From NCBI GenBank assembly GCA_021157415.1, contig JAGGWN010000045.1, positions 1 to 46,074 on the forward strand: 46,074 nt of DNA. Reading direction: 5' to 3'. Of the stretch, positions 8,386 through 19,100 are shown in pieces. The DNA comes from Bacteroidales bacterium (GTDB taxonomy: Bacteria > Bacteroidota > Bacteroidia > Bacteroidales > VadinHA17). Position 1 is the stretch's first letter, and every line of letters begins with the position of its first letter. The notes under the pieces were generated by a model. That model saw only the letters and a list, made by a program, of their open reading frames with translations. It made no database searches and was not told the origin of the DNA. The position numbers and the translations under genes were made by a program.

Positions 8386-9387
8386 TTAGTACTTTTTATC
8401 CAGTGTTTCAGATACGATCCGGTCTCCCAGAGTAGCGTTGTATTTGGTATTCAGGACATACGCACCATTACCGGGGTTGTAAGAATTCTGTCCGTTGGGC
8501 TCAAGGTTCGCCGGCGACTCACCACTTGGGATGACCATCACTGTATTATCTTCCAGTACCTTCAGTTTCATGCGATAACCATATTTCCCCATATCTGCAT
8601 AGTCTGTCTCAACGGTATTTTCGTCTATTCTGACAACGGCCTTATCCATGGAGAAATCCCTTGCGCCAGTCAAAGGGTGTATGAATGTCCCGGTGCTGTG
8701 ATAGATATATACCTCCTGTGTCATCCAGTCCGTAGAAAAGGTATCTATGGCCGTTTCTTCAGGCAGGTACCACGAACGATACATGATCCCTTGCCTGAAA
8801 TCTGCAAGATAGGATTTGCTGGCATTTACAGGAACAACCAACAAGATTTCCGCACCGGAAGAATCCACATACTGCACTTCCGATTTGGTCTCCAGATCAT
8901 CGGCAGGAAGCCATTGTATGGTAATAGTGTCTTCGCCAGCCATAGAAAAAGTATTGATTGTTCTTTGATAAAGAGATGCCTGATATCTTTCTCCGTAGGC
9001 CGTTCCAAAAACGGCAACCTTAATGGAACGGTGTCCTTCCCCGTCGGAGGTATAGATATCGAATTCATAGGATTTCTCAGCCAGGTTTTCGATCATAATG
9101 TTTACCGTATCAATATCCTTTTCTCTGGTGTAAGATACGATGACCGAATCAGTGTAATCATTCCAGTACACCTTAATTTCCTTTACAGCAAAAGCTTCTT
9201 TCAGAATGCCCGATATCAAAACCCGATGGTTTCCGGCGCAAGTATGCACCGAATCCATTTTCGTGGTATAAATAATCTCACCATTCCTGATATACTGTTC
9301 ATGGATATCGGTCATTTTTTCGCATGCAAAAAGCAAAAGCATGATCGTTGCTAGACTTATAAATGATACTATTTTCATTTTTTTCAT
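8386..9387 (-). CDS. DUF4998-like surface lipoprotein of a SusC/SusD locus
   Basis: 333 residues. The signal peptide ends in LLLFAC with lipidation expected at Cys22. The N-terminal half (about 23-215) has two FN3-like sandwiches with DNTVNIMIENL-type and AYGERYQASLYQRTI segments, as in DUF4998 proteins. The C-terminal part (about 220-333) is a separate beta-rich domain similar in layout to DUF4361-like domains, with YADMGKYGYRMKLKVLEDNTVMVIPSGE. It is the last gene of the SusC/SusD operon, starting 3 bp after the preceding gene. Proteins in this position are usually surface glycan-binding proteins that help SusD. No enzyme motif is present. The ligand is unknown. Confidence 0.8.
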   Translation of the reverse strand: MKKMKIVSFISLATIMLLLFACEKMTDIHEQYIRNGEIIYTTKMDSVHTCAGNHRVLISGILKEAFAVKEIKVYWNDYTDSVIVSYTREKDIDTVNIMIENLAEKSYEFDIYTSDGEGHRSIKVAVFGTAYGERYQASLYQRTINTFSMAGEDTITIQWLPADDLETKSEVQYVDSSGAEILLVVPVNASKSYLADFRQGIMYRSWYLPEETAIDTFSTDWMTQEVYIYHSTGTFIHPLTGARDFSMDKAVVRIDENTVETDYADMGKYGYRMKLKVLEDNTVMVIPSGESPANLEPNGQNSYNPGNGAYVLNTKYNATLGDRIVSETLDKKY

Positions 9388-9390
9388 TTT

Positions 9391-10602
9391 TTATTTATTA
9401 TACTCTTCCAGCACATTCCCCCAGAAGGTGAATTCACAGGGGTCCACAAATCCGGCGCCGTCCCAGGTTTCCAGTACGGCCAGGCGGAAATAACGTATCG
9501 GGACCAGATTGGTAACGGGGTATTCATCCCCTTCCATGAAATGTTGTATATCCTCATCCGTATTCTGTCCATTTGGCAAACCAGAAGGTTTCCAGGACAC
9601 GCACGTTTCTCTCAGTGTCGGCCACTGGCTGAGATCACCACTTTGATCGGGAATCGTCAGAGAACCATACACGTCATATTTTTTAGGATTACCGTGATTG
9701 TAGGCATAATAAGTCTGGCTATGTGAGCGCTGATATACCTTAAAGCGGCTGAGAATCACCTTAACACCCAGATCGATGGTAATGATCTGAGGGTTTGGAT
9801 GGTCACCCTGGGTATGGCCGAAAGTAGTAAAGTCATCATCCCACAAGAATTCGGGTTTTCCTTCCCATGCATCCCAGCGGGTGTCATTATCCAGCGAAAC
9901 AAGTCTGAATTTTGTTTTATCCAGTCTGACTTCATACCAGGGTATAACCGTATAATCCGGAGTATCCGGTTTTACCGTATCGGAAAGGTTATCCCAGTGA
10001 TCCCGGACGATGGCGTAGAAGTGTGTTGGGATGGTGTCATAGCCACGCAGAGAGTAAGTCCCTGTATCCACCGAAGTATAAACGGTATGTGCCACCTGCA
10101 TCCTGCCCAACGAATCGGGAGCTACCAACATGATGGCTACCGGGGACTTGGTGGTATTTACCCAGGTATATTTGGCTCCACCCCAGTCGGGCACAATCTT
10201 AATGCTTTTTGCGATCATATGGACCGGTGGAGTCAGCGGATGACCTGTAAAAGTAACCGGCTCGGAAATATTGTTGCTACGGTCAACCGCATAGAGGGAC
10301 ACCTGATGTTCCAGCGTATCACCGAAACCCAACACTTCCATCTCGTTGGTAAAATAAGAGGCTCTAACATCTGATTGCACCCCTTCACGGATATCATAGA
10401 CCGCTTTAACCATTAAAAGGTCTTTATCACCAGGTAGATCATATACCACATCAAAACCTCCGGGCACTGCGGTAACTTTTTTTACCACGACCGGTCCGGG
10501 GGGCTGCGTATCGTGATCAATGGGCCCGATCAGGCTCTCTTCTTTGCATCCGCTGAAGACAATCAGGATCAGCACGCTGAATACGATGAATATCTTTTTC
10601 AT
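9391..10602 (-). CDS. DUF4959/DUF5126/DUF5000-like lipoprotein (SusE/F position)
   Basis: 403 residues from the ATG at 10602, preferred over the ATG six codons upstream (10620) because it gives a compact lipoprotein signal (MKKIFIVFSVLILIVFSGC, Cys19). Three domains follow, in the order seen in many Bacteroidota SusE/F-position proteins. An FN3-like DUF4959 region (about 25-115) has FDVVYDLPGDKDLLMVKAVYD. A DUF5126-like sandwich lies at about 117-220. A discoidin-like DUF5000 domain (about 235-400) has FLWDDDFTTFGHTQGDHPNPQ and YFRLAVLETWDG. It lies 39 bp from the SusD stop when counted from this start. It probably binds glycan on the cell surface and delivers it to SusC/SusD. The family is recognised from domain order and motifs, so the exact DUF numbers should be treated as probable. 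Confidence 0.8.
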   Translation of the reverse strand: MKKIFIVFSVLILIVFSGCKEESLIGPIDHDTQPPGPVVVKKVTAVPGGFDVVYDLPGDKDLLMVKAVYDIREGVQSDVRASYFTNEMEVLGFGDTLEHQVSLYAVDRSNNISEPVTFTGHPLTPPVHMIAKSIKIVPDWGGAKYTWVNTTKSPVAIMLVAPDSLGRMQVAHTVYTSVDTGTYSLRGYDTIPTHFYAIVRDHWDNLSDTVKPDTPDYTVIPWYEVRLDKTKFRLVSLDNDTRWDAWEGKPEFLWDDDFTTFGHTQGDHPNPQIITIDLGVKVILSRFKVYQRSHSQTYYAYNHGNPKKYDVYGSLTIPDQSGDLSQWPTLRETCVSWKPSGLPNGQNTDEDIQHFMEGDEYPVTNLVPIRYFRLAVLETWDGAGFVDPCEFTFWGNVLEEYNK

Positions 10603-10641
10603 GATATAATTGTTTTTCATTATTAACGCTTTAAAAATTGA

Positions 10642-12531
10642 TTACCAACCGGGATTCTGGACCATGTTCGGATTAAGCACCAGTTCATCTTCCGGGATAG
10701 GCCACAGATAATCACGTACGCTGAAAGACTGTACAAACAATGGTTTCATACGGTAATATTCTTTAGGATCATATTTATAAACATCCCATCCGTTGATGGC
10801 CTTATTCATATACTGTTGTGCTTCTTTCCATCTTCTCAGATCCCAGAAACGATCTCCTTCAAATGCCATTTCGATCAGTCTTTCCCGGTGAATGATTTTA
10901 CGCAGACCTGATTTTGACAGAGGTTCCTCCGGGTTTCTGGAATGATCCGCCCAGCTCTGGACCACACCGTCGAGACCGGCTCTGTTTCTGACCCGGTCGA
11001 TGTAATCATACACTTCGGCGCCGGGCCCGTTCACCTCATTCAGTGCTTCGGCATAATAAAGGTACAGGTCAGCAAGACGCATGACCGGGAATGCATAATC
11101 TGTAATGTAATACCATGAACCATTTTTAATCTCATTCTGGAGATGTACCAGTTTCTTCGGCCAATAGCCGGTAGTTGAATATTGGGAAACTTCAAAAATA
11201 GATGAATATTCTCCTTTTCTGTTCATAATGACCCAACTGTCATTATCGTCTTCATATTTGCCATTGGCTGTCCAGAGCGAACGGTCAAAGGCCAGGTCGG
11301 CATAGAAACGATATTCCCGTTCGAAATGCAGGGATACGGTTTTTTCACCCAGGGCAATGAAATACTTGTGGTCCAGATCACCCATTCTCAGATTATACCT
11401 TCCGCTGTAATCATAATCCTTGTCTTCCTCTATAGGTACCCCGTTTTTGCTGTAGTATTGTTCTGCAATCCTGATCGTCGGAGCCAGTCTGGCAGCCACC
11501 GGATTATAAATAGCAGGATACAGACGGGGTGTTGACTCCGATTGCAAACCATTTGCAATACCCGACGTGGAAGACCAGATTATTTCAGGATTCCAGCGTT
11601 GGGTTACACGGCTTCTTAATACCAGTTTCATTTCAATACTGTCTTCGTGTTGTTTCTGACTTTCCAGGTCATCCGGTCCGATCAGGTGAAACCCTGCACT
11701 TTCGGCCATATCAATGGCTTCCTTACAGGCCGTAGCTGCCTTCTCCCATTTACCCGGATCATATTCGGTAGGGAAAAGGGGTGTACCGTCTTTGGCAACC
11801 ACGGAGGAGTAGTCGGGATTCCCATTGAACAACGGGCTGGCGGCGGTGATCAGCACCCGGGCTTTGACAGCCGCCGCAATGGGTCGTGTGATCCGTCCCA
11901 GCTCGGTACTGGGTTGTTCTATCTCCATGGGCAAATCGGGCATGGCCTTGTCCAGGGTATGCACGATATAATTAAAACAGGAATCCAGAGGATCACGTTG
12001 CACATGGATCTTTTCTGTACTGGCATAAACGGGAAGGCTGACATCCTGTATGGGTATGGGCCCGTACATCCTGACCAAATAAAAGTGATAATAAGCTTTC
12101 AGAAAATTCACTTCAGCTTTCCATTTGAGTTTCTCATATTCGGGCAGGTCCTTGACCTTGTCTATATTTTCCAGAAAAATATTACATGTACGAATCCCTG
12201 TGAACAGGGGTTGTCCGCTGTTATGTCCGCCCCAGAAATCAAACCGGGGACTGGTAATGTTCTGTTCTCCTTTGGCCAGACGGAAACCGTTATTCCACCA
12301 CAGACGATCCGGATACCAGCATTCGTCACCCCCCAGAAAGGTAGGACTGCTCCATGAATCTCCGAAATTGGGCAAATAGGAATAACAGGTATAAAGATAT
12401 TTCTCTGCCGTAAAGCGGTCGGAGAAGGCATTATCCAGGGTAGCCACATTGTCAGGCACCACATCCAGGTAACTGCATGAGGTAATCACCCCTGCAAACA
12501 ATATGCCGATAAAATATTTCAATTGTTTCAT
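10642..12531 (-). CDS. SusD/RagB-family nutrient-binding outer-membrane lipoprotein
   Basis: 629 residues with a lipoprotein signal (FAGVITSC, Cys19). The body is a SusD-type TPR helical scaffold. The N-terminal part has the typical YLDVVPDNVATLDNAF and RTCNIFLENID. The middle has AEVNFLKAYYHFYLVRMYGPIP and ARVLITAASPLFNG. The C-terminal part has VMRLADLYLYYAEALNEV, RNRAGLDG and ERLIEMAFEGDRFWDLRRWK, ending in LWPIPEDELVLNPNMVQNPGW. SusD proteins cap the SusC transporter and hold the oligosaccharide or peptide ligand. It follows the SusC gene by 19 bp in the same operon. The length is at the long end for the family. Ligand specificity cannot be deduced. Confidence 0.97.
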   Translation of the reverse strand: MKQLKYFIGILFAGVITSCSYLDVVPDNVATLDNAFSDRFTAEKYLYTCYSYLPNFGDSWSSPTFLGGDECWYPDRLWWNNGFRLAKGEQNITSPRFDFWGGHNSGQPLFTGIRTCNIFLENIDKVKDLPEYEKLKWKAEVNFLKAYYHFYLVRMYGPIPIQDVSLPVYASTEKIHVQRDPLDSCFNYIVHTLDKAMPDLPMEIEQPSTELGRITRPIAAAVKARVLITAASPLFNGNPDYSSVVAKDGTPLFPTEYDPGKWEKAATACKEAIDMAESAGFHLIGPDDLESQKQHEDSIEMKLVLRSRVTQRWNPEIIWSSTSGIANGLQSESTPRLYPAIYNPVAARLAPTIRIAEQYYSKNGVPIEEDKDYDYSGRYNLRMGDLDHKYFIALGEKTVSLHFEREYRFYADLAFDRSLWTANGKYEDDNDSWVIMNRKGEYSSIFEVSQYSTTGYWPKKLVHLQNEIKNGSWYYITDYAFPVMRLADLYLYYAEALNEVNGPGAEVYDYIDRVRNRAGLDGVVQSWADHSRNPEEPLSKSGLRKIIHRERLIEMAFEGDRFWDLRRWKEAQQYMNKAINGWDVYKYDPKEYYRMKPLFVQSFSVRDYLWPIPEDELVLNPNMVQNPGW

Positions 12532-12550
12532 TTTCTCAGTTTTTTTATAA

Positions 12551-15500
12551 TTAGAATGATACCTGAATACCTCCGTTAATAACCAACTGTATCGGGTATC
12601 CCAGTCCGTTTCCCCCCATTTCGGGATCCCAGAGCTTGAATTTACTGAAGGTTAACAGATTGGTTCCGTTGGCATAGAACCTTACCTGGCTAATCTTTGC
12701 TTTTTTGATTAAACGTTGCGGCAACGAATATCCTATCTCCAGCGATTTAAGCCGCATGAAGGCACCGTTTCTCATGAAATGTGTACTGGTCTGGTTGTTA
12801 TTGTTGATCGGATGATCCGACAAACGAGGCCAGAGAGCAAATACATTCCTGTGTTCTTCAGACCAATAATTTTCGGCATACACTTTCAGAAGTTGATTGT
12901 TTGAGGTGATATTGTTGTTTCCGTCAATATCCACAAACGGTGCGGTGTAGTATGGGGATATCCAGAAGGACTCACGGGCAAGCCCCTGGAAGAATATGGA
13001 GAAGTCAAAGTTTTTGTATCCTGTCGAGAATCCGAAGCCGTAAACAATTTCCGGAGTTGTCGGGAAACCCAGGGGCACGCGGTCCAGCCCGGAGATTCTG
13101 TCATCACCGTTAATATCATGATATTTGATATCGCCTCCGGAATATTCCCCGAATGTCTGTTCAGGCGAGTTGTCCACTTCGTACTGGTCCACAAACAGTC
13201 GTTCTGCGATATAGCCCCATTGTTGAGCGATCGGCTTACCTACCCGCGATAACCAGGGCGTTTCCGCATAATCGGGTTCTTCTGCTTTGGTAATGATCCC
13301 GTGGGCATAGGTAAAGTTGGCACGTCCCTGCAGCCACCAGTTCTTGGTAAAGAACACATTGTAATCGGCAGAGATATCTATACCTTTGGTGACAGCTTCT
13401 CCCAGATTGGCACGTACCTGGGCTTCCAGCCCCATACTGGCCAGTTGAATCCGGTCCATCAGGATATTGGTACGATGTTCCCTGAACAGGTCAGCCTGGA
13501 TATTGACCTTGTCGAATAAACCCATTTCCACACCGAGGTTCAATTTATAGGAAGTCTCCCAGGTGATCTTGTCATTGGCATACCTTTGTATTGAGACCCC
13601 AAACTTTTCATAATCCATTCTGGTACCAAAGGGGATGGAACGGCCCCAATCATCCATGTTCACCTGTGACATATAGAAGAAACGGTCGTTGGCACTGCCG
13701 ATAGCATCATTACCAACAAGTCCGTAAGTGACTTTCAGTTTGAGGAGAGAAAAGATCTTTTTGGCACTGACGAAGAAATCCTCATTGGAAACAATCCAAC
13801 CAAGTCCGGCAGAGGGAAAAAACCCGAAACGTTCATTCGCTGAAAAACGTTCCGAACCGTTATATCCGAAGTTAAATTCGGTAAAATACTTACTTTTATA
13901 AGCATAGGTAAAGCGACCGGAAAGGCCCAGATTCCTGTGAGGCAGGGAGAGCTGCAGGTTATCAGCCGTAGCGTTCAGCAGTTCGCGCAGGGTAAACACC
14001 AGCATGCCGCTTACAGTATGTTCACCGAAAGAACGGTCATAATTAACAGCCGATTCAAGGTAAAGCGCAGAGTTGATATCTCTGGTGCCAGGATGATAAT
14101 CCAGATATTCTGTCCCATCTTCGCGGTTCAGCGGCAACAGGATATAATGCTGTTCCCCGGTCGGATCTTCCACTGGTTTATAATAAAAAGGATTATAGGA
14201 TCGTGACACATCAAAGTAGGAATACCGGTTGGCATTGACCATGGTCCGGAACTGCAGACCTTTGGTAATGAATGCCAGATCCTGGCTCAGCTCAAACTGG
14301 GCCAACACCCTGTTCTGGCTATAGTCTTTATACCCTTTCACCATATCGGCATACGGGTTATAGTAATTGCCTGTGCCGTAGTTTCCGAAAAGAATGTGTT
14401 TGGTATATTGATTGGCATTGTCCGGCTCGTAAAAAGGCAGAAAATAGACCGGATTGGATCTCATCACCTTGTAAAACATATCCGATCCCCCATCTATAGG
14501 TCCCGTATAATCATCAAAGGTGGTATTAAAGATAAATTTGGACTGTGTGGTTTTTGTCAGGTTTATATTGATGTTTGCACGTAAATTATACCGGGTAAGA
14601 CTGATATTATTGTTGAAGTTGTTTCTTTTGTCCACATTCATCATTCCGTTGTCATGATTGACAGTTGCGGCGAGATAATATCTGGCCACTTTCCCTCCCC
14701 CATTGACACTCATGTTGAAGCGCTGGTTGACCGAACGGGGTTTGAACATGGTGTGATACCAATCTACGGTAGGATACAAAACCGGGTCGGCACCTTCTTT
14801 GGTTTTATCCACTTTCTCCAGCGAATAAGGCAGCAGACCCAGCGGGTCTCTGGTTTTCACCGCTTCGTTATGCATTTCCATATAGGTGATAGGGTCAGCC
14901 AGTTCAATTTCCCTGGTAGGTTGGGAAATGGATGTTTCATACCGCAAGTTTACTCTCGCTTTTCCTTCTCTTCCTTCTTTGGTGGTCACATAGATCACCC
15001 CGTTGGCGCCACGGGCTCCGTACAGAGCCGTGGCAGTGGCATCCTTCATGATTGAAAAACTGGCAATGTCGTCGGGTTGAATGCGTGCCAGGTCGCCGGA
15101 AGTAAGTTCCACCCCGTCCACCAGGATCAGGGGATCCTTTTTATAACCGAAGGTGGTCACACCACGGACAAAGAATTGGGCATTGTCCTGTCCCGGCTCA
15201 CCGCTACGCTGATAAGAAATGATCCCGGAGATACGCCCTGCGAGTGCTGTCGTAAGATTACTGGAAGGGACCTTTAACTCGGCCGGCTTAACGGTGGTGA
15301 TGGAAGCAATCACACTTTCTTTCTTCTGTTTTGAGAAAGCCACCACTGTCACATCCTTCAGCTCCTCCGACTTGGGAACCATCTTCACATTGATCACCCT
15401 TTTTCCGGTCACCGGCATTTCCTGCGTTTCCATCCCCACAAAAGAAAATACCAAAATGTCCGTGGGTAATACTTTTTCAATGACATACGAACCGTCCAGG

Positions 15501-15784
15501 TCGGTAATAACCCCCCTGGTGGTCCCTTTGATCACAATGGTCACCCCCGGAAGAGGATTCCCATTTTCATCGACAACGTTCCCTGTAACCTTTATCCTCT
15601 GCTGTTGCTGAACAACCGGATTACGGTTTCGTTTTCCCCTGAAAAGACTTTTATGGCCTTCGGCATGTACAATCCCTTGCCCTGCAATGACCATCACCAC
15701 CAATATCATAAAAACCTTTCCGGATAGAAACCTCTTTTTATGAAGTTTCATTTCTGATAAAATATAAGTATGCTCCATAAACAA
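12551..15784 (-). CDS. SusC/RagA-family TonB-dependent outer-membrane transporter
   Basis: 1077 residues from the upstream ATG; an ATG at 15751 (MKLHKKRF) fits the signal peptide better and may be the true start. In order there is a signal peptide (to about 42), a carboxypeptidase-D-regulatory-like domain (about 63-135, VTGNVVDENGNPLPGVTIVI), the TonB plug (about 150-270, with ALAGRISGI and DPLILVDGVEL, the SusC hallmark), and a 22-strand barrel ending in INGGIQVSF. There is no N-terminal STN or sigma-regulatory extension. It imports ligand delivered by the SusD protein into the periplasm using TonB energy. It is the first gene of a four-gene minus-strand operon. The hybrid regulator at 23568-27920 is the obvious candidate controller. 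Confidence 0.97.
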   Translation of the reverse strand: MFMEHTYILSEMKLHKKRFLSGKVFMILVVMVIAGQGIVHAEGHKSLFRGKRNRNPVVQQQQRIKVTGNVVDENGNPLPGVTIVIKGTTRGVITDLDGSYVIEKVLPTDILVFSFVGMETQEMPVTGKRVINVKMVPKSEELKDVTVVAFSKQKKESVIASITTVKPAELKVPSSNLTTALAGRISGIISYQRSGEPGQDNAQFFVRGVTTFGYKKDPLILVDGVELTSGDLARIQPDDIASFSIMKDATATALYGARGANGVIYVTTKEGREGKARVNLRYETSISQPTREIELADPITYMEMHNEAVKTRDPLGLLPYSLEKVDKTKEGADPVLYPTVDWYHTMFKPRSVNQRFNMSVNGGGKVARYYLAATVNHDNGMMNVDKRNNFNNNISLTRYNLRANININLTKTTQSKFIFNTTFDDYTGPIDGGSDMFYKVMRSNPVYFLPFYEPDNANQYTKHILFGNYGTGNYYNPYADMVKGYKDYSQNRVLAQFELSQDLAFITKGLQFRTMVNANRYSYFDVSRSYNPFYYKPVEDPTGEQHYILLPLNREDGTEYLDYHPGTRDINSALYLESAVNYDRSFGEHTVSGMLVFTLRELLNATADNLQLSLPHRNLGLSGRFTYAYKSKYFTEFNFGYNGSERFSANERFGFFPSAGLGWIVSNEDFFVSAKKIFSLLKLKVTYGLVGNDAIGSANDRFFYMSQVNMDDWGRSIPFGTRMDYEKFGVSIQRYANDKITWETSYKLNLGVEMGLFDKVNIQADLFREHRTNILMDRIQLASMGLEAQVRANLGEAVTKGIDISADYNVFFTKNWWLQGRANFTYAHGIITKAEEPDYAETPWLSRVGKPIAQQWGYIAERLFVDQYEVDNSPEQTFGEYSGGDIKYHDINGDDRISGLDRVPLGFPTTPEIVYGFGFSTGYKNFDFSIFFQGLARESFWISPYYTAPFVDIDGNNNITSNNQLLKVYAENYWSEEHRNVFALWPRLSDHPINNNNQTSTHFMRNGAFMRLKSLEIGYSLPQRLIKKAKISQVRFYANGTNLLTFSKFKLWDPEMGGNGLGYPIQLVINGGIQVSF

Positions 15785-16182
15785 TGAATGGTTTGATTAG
15801 GTTAATAGTGAAAACACATGCAAGTAAAACTCTATTATTGAAAATTTTGAATTTATAACGATCAAAAAAAAGGAAAGATTAACGGTTGAATAAGGAATTT
15901 TTATACAGAAACAAGGAAGTATTTGTCATATCAATATTCGTTTACAAGAGATATATCCCATAAGAAATCATATTAATCATATGATTATCAAATATTAGAA
16001 AACAAATATATAAAACCGATAAGATAATTCAGGGTCATACAGGAGATTTTTCACTCTTTTGGGAGCAATTTCGTTTTATTTGCAGGTATATGGGAATTGC
16101 CTTAAATTTGTAATAAGAAAATACACAAATCCATTATTTTCAACACAGTAAAACCGTTAAATCTTCCAAAAAGTTTAGTCAA
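15785..16182. promoter_or_regulatory. Divergent intergenic region between SusC and the VPS10-like gene
   Basis: A 398-bp AT-rich spacer with no reading frame worth calling. It must hold promoters for both directions. The plus-strand promoter is clear (16079-16110). For SusC only a weak -7 candidate is seen (CAAATATA at 16003-16010, read TATATTTG on the minus strand) and no -33 partner, which would leave a leader of about 220 nt. A regulator site for the AraC domain of the hybrid regulator would be expected here, but no clear inverted or direct repeat was recognised. Confidence 0.5.
16079..16110 (+). promoter_or_regulatory. Bacteroidota-type promoter (TTTG-N20-TAnnTTTG)
   Basis: A -33 TTTG at 16079-16082 and a -7 TAAATTTG at 16103-16110 are separated by 20 bp, matching the Bacteroidota primary sigma consensus. 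It predicts a transcript start near 16117 and a leader of about 65 nt for the VPS10-like gene. Confidence 0.55.
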
Positions 16183-19100
16183 ATGAAAAAACAACATCGG
16201 ATATTCATGTTACTTCTGTTGCTCTCCGGTTTTCTTGTCTCTTCTTACCGCTCTTACAGTCAGAGTGACATCAGGCAATATACGCCTTATGATGATCTGC
16301 CGGATATGCCGGCTAATTACAAGCCTACTTATAGTGATCACTATCCGGAGTGGGCAAAGATGCTATATCAGTATCCGGTCAACTACAATGAAATACAGGA
16401 TAGCTATGAAAAGTATGAGAAGACGCATCCGGAAGAAGAAACACCGGTCCTGCGTTACTTTAAGATATGGTCCAGGGTCATTGAACCCTATGTCCAGGCT
16501 GACGGAACCATTCATCTGCCTGATATCAAAATTCTGGAAAAGAATATCAGGAGCCGGTTATTAAACTTATACAGGCAGAAGAAGAAAGGTACGGCTGAAG
16601 ATCCTTCAGCCTGGTCATTTCTGGGGCCTAAAGTAACCCACTGGACCGCCGGAGGCAGCCATACAGGGGTGGCTCCCTGGCAGGCCAATGTTTATTCCTT
16701 TGACGTAGCTCTCACCAATGACTCGGTTCTGTATTGCGGTACGGAAACAGGCTTTGTCAACAAAACCGTTGACAGAGGACTTACCTGGCATCAGACAGGC
16801 CGTGACTATCCATTCGGAGGAAGTATTACAGCCGTGGCCATTGATCCCACCAATCAGGATATTGTATATGTTGCCGGAGGCGGGCAGATACACAAGAGCA
16901 CTGACGGTGGAAGCACCTGGACGCCTATGCTGACGACTTCTTTTCATGCCGACCGGTTAAAAATAGATCCGGCAAACCCTGACAAACTGGTGGCAGCAGC
17001 CCGTGAAGGAACTTTTATAAGTGCCGACGGTGGTGTAACCTGGAGTAAAAAGATCCAGGAAAGAACCTATGATGTTGATTTCAAACCGGGAGATTCGAAT
17101 CATGTGTTTGCCATTACCGTACATGATGCCACCGGTAATTACCATGTATGGGAGTCCACCGACGGAGGAAATACCTTTCCCACACCGCCGGTTTATACTT
17201 TTACCGGGACACCCAATCAAAGCGGTGCCTTGATGGCAGTATCCTCCGCCAACCCCAATGTGATGTATATCGCTCTGCTGGCCTGGGAAAACACCGACAG
17301 GGTCAATGCATATCCTTATATCTACCGGGGATCCTACAATGCTACCAGTGACAAATGGAATTTCTACCTGAAGAAAAAAGGAACGGATACAGGTTTGTTC
17401 GGTTTTTCCGTGGGCCAAGGGTATTTTGACTTTGTCCTGGAAGCCAGTCCCGATGATATCAATACTGTATTTTTCGGCACCTGCAGCTTGTGGAAGTCCA
17501 CCGATGGCGGGACGACCTATGAAAAGACAGGCGGATACGGAGGCAAGTTTGAGATACATCCGGATATTCAGGATTTGAAGCTTTTGCCAGGGAATAAAGC
17601 CTGGGTATCTACCGACGGAGGAATGTCCTATACCATTGATAATTTTTATCTGAGTTTTCGTACCTATTACAGGGTAAAGGGCCTTGTCGGTTCTGACTTC
17701 TGGGGTTTCGATCAGGGATGGAACGAGGACCTCGTGGTCGGTGGCCGTTATCACAACGGGAATACGGCCGTGTCGGATATGTATGGCGACATAGCCCTGC
17801 GCATGGGTGGTGCCGAATCCCCAACCGGATGGGTTATTAAAGGCGTCAGCCGCCATGCCGCTTTTGATGATATCGGAGGGAAAATACTCCCTAAATCGGT
17901 GGACGATCCCGTCCAGGGTAGTTTTATCTTTAGTAAATATCCCAACATGGACCAATATGGTGGGTTGCGGGGAAATATGGTACAACATCCCTGGTATTAT
18001 AACCTGATCTACCTGGGTGAAGAAAACGGTTTCTGGATCAGCCGGGATATGGGCATGACCTTCGATCTTTTGTATACTTTTCCGGGCCGGGTACGTTATC
18101 TTGACGTCAGCTATAAAAATCCATCCATTTTCTATGCCGATGTGGATGGTTACGGGCTGTACAGGAGTGATAACGGAGGAGAGACATGGACAAGAAAACC
18201 CAGCCTGACAAGTGGAAATTACGGCAACGCATCCTGGAACGGAAGATTGTTTTTTGTGATCTCTCCCTATAATGAAAATGTCATTTATGCCTGTTTACGA
18301 AACGGCGCCTGGTCTTCAGATCTTGGAAGAGTATTCCGCTCCGGCGATGGAGGAGATACATGGACCAACTGGACCGGCAGTGTGGATGTTTATATGAAAG
18401 GATTGGCGATTCAGCCGACGTCGGAAGGAAAAGATCTGGTTTATCTCTTCACCAAGGCAACACAAGGAAAAGCGGGCACAGCCTACTACAGAAAAGAAGG
18501 CATGGATGACTGGGCTTCCTTTTCCAACAATTATCCGGCCAGTTTTTCCGTCAACCTCGGGCTCCCCTTTTTCCGGGACAGCAAAATACGTATCGGCGGC
18601 AACGGAGGGGTCTGGGAAAGCCCTCTGGCAGAACCTGACTTTACCCCTATCATAACACCTATGGTACAATCCCCTACATTAGGTTGTACGGAAGACACCC
18701 TTGCGTTCGATGATCATTCCATCCTGAACCATGATGGGGTATCCTGGCACTGGGATTTTTCTCCCGAACCGGAATACGTGAGTAACCCGGATATACGTTC
18801 CCCAAAGGTAGTTCCCGGTCAGACGGGATCTTTCACCGTTACACTAACCGTCACAAAGAACAGTCAGACATATTCCAGAACCATCAACAATATGGTGTAT
18901 GTCCGGAGTTGTCCTTCGTTGGATGATTGCAATAATCCCGCCGAGATACCCACGTCCCTGTGGAAAAAAATCTACGTGGACAGTGAGCATTCGGGACGTC
19001 CTGCCGAAAATGCCTGGGATGGGGATATCAATACGTTCTGGCATACGGAATGGTATCCTAATAACCCCCCACATCCTCATGAGGTACAGGTGGATTTGTC

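Noticed and set aside
16957-17988. A 343-residue minus-strand frame inside the VPS10-like gene
   Set aside because: It is wholly antisense to a clear T9SS cargo gene with intact Asp-box repeats.
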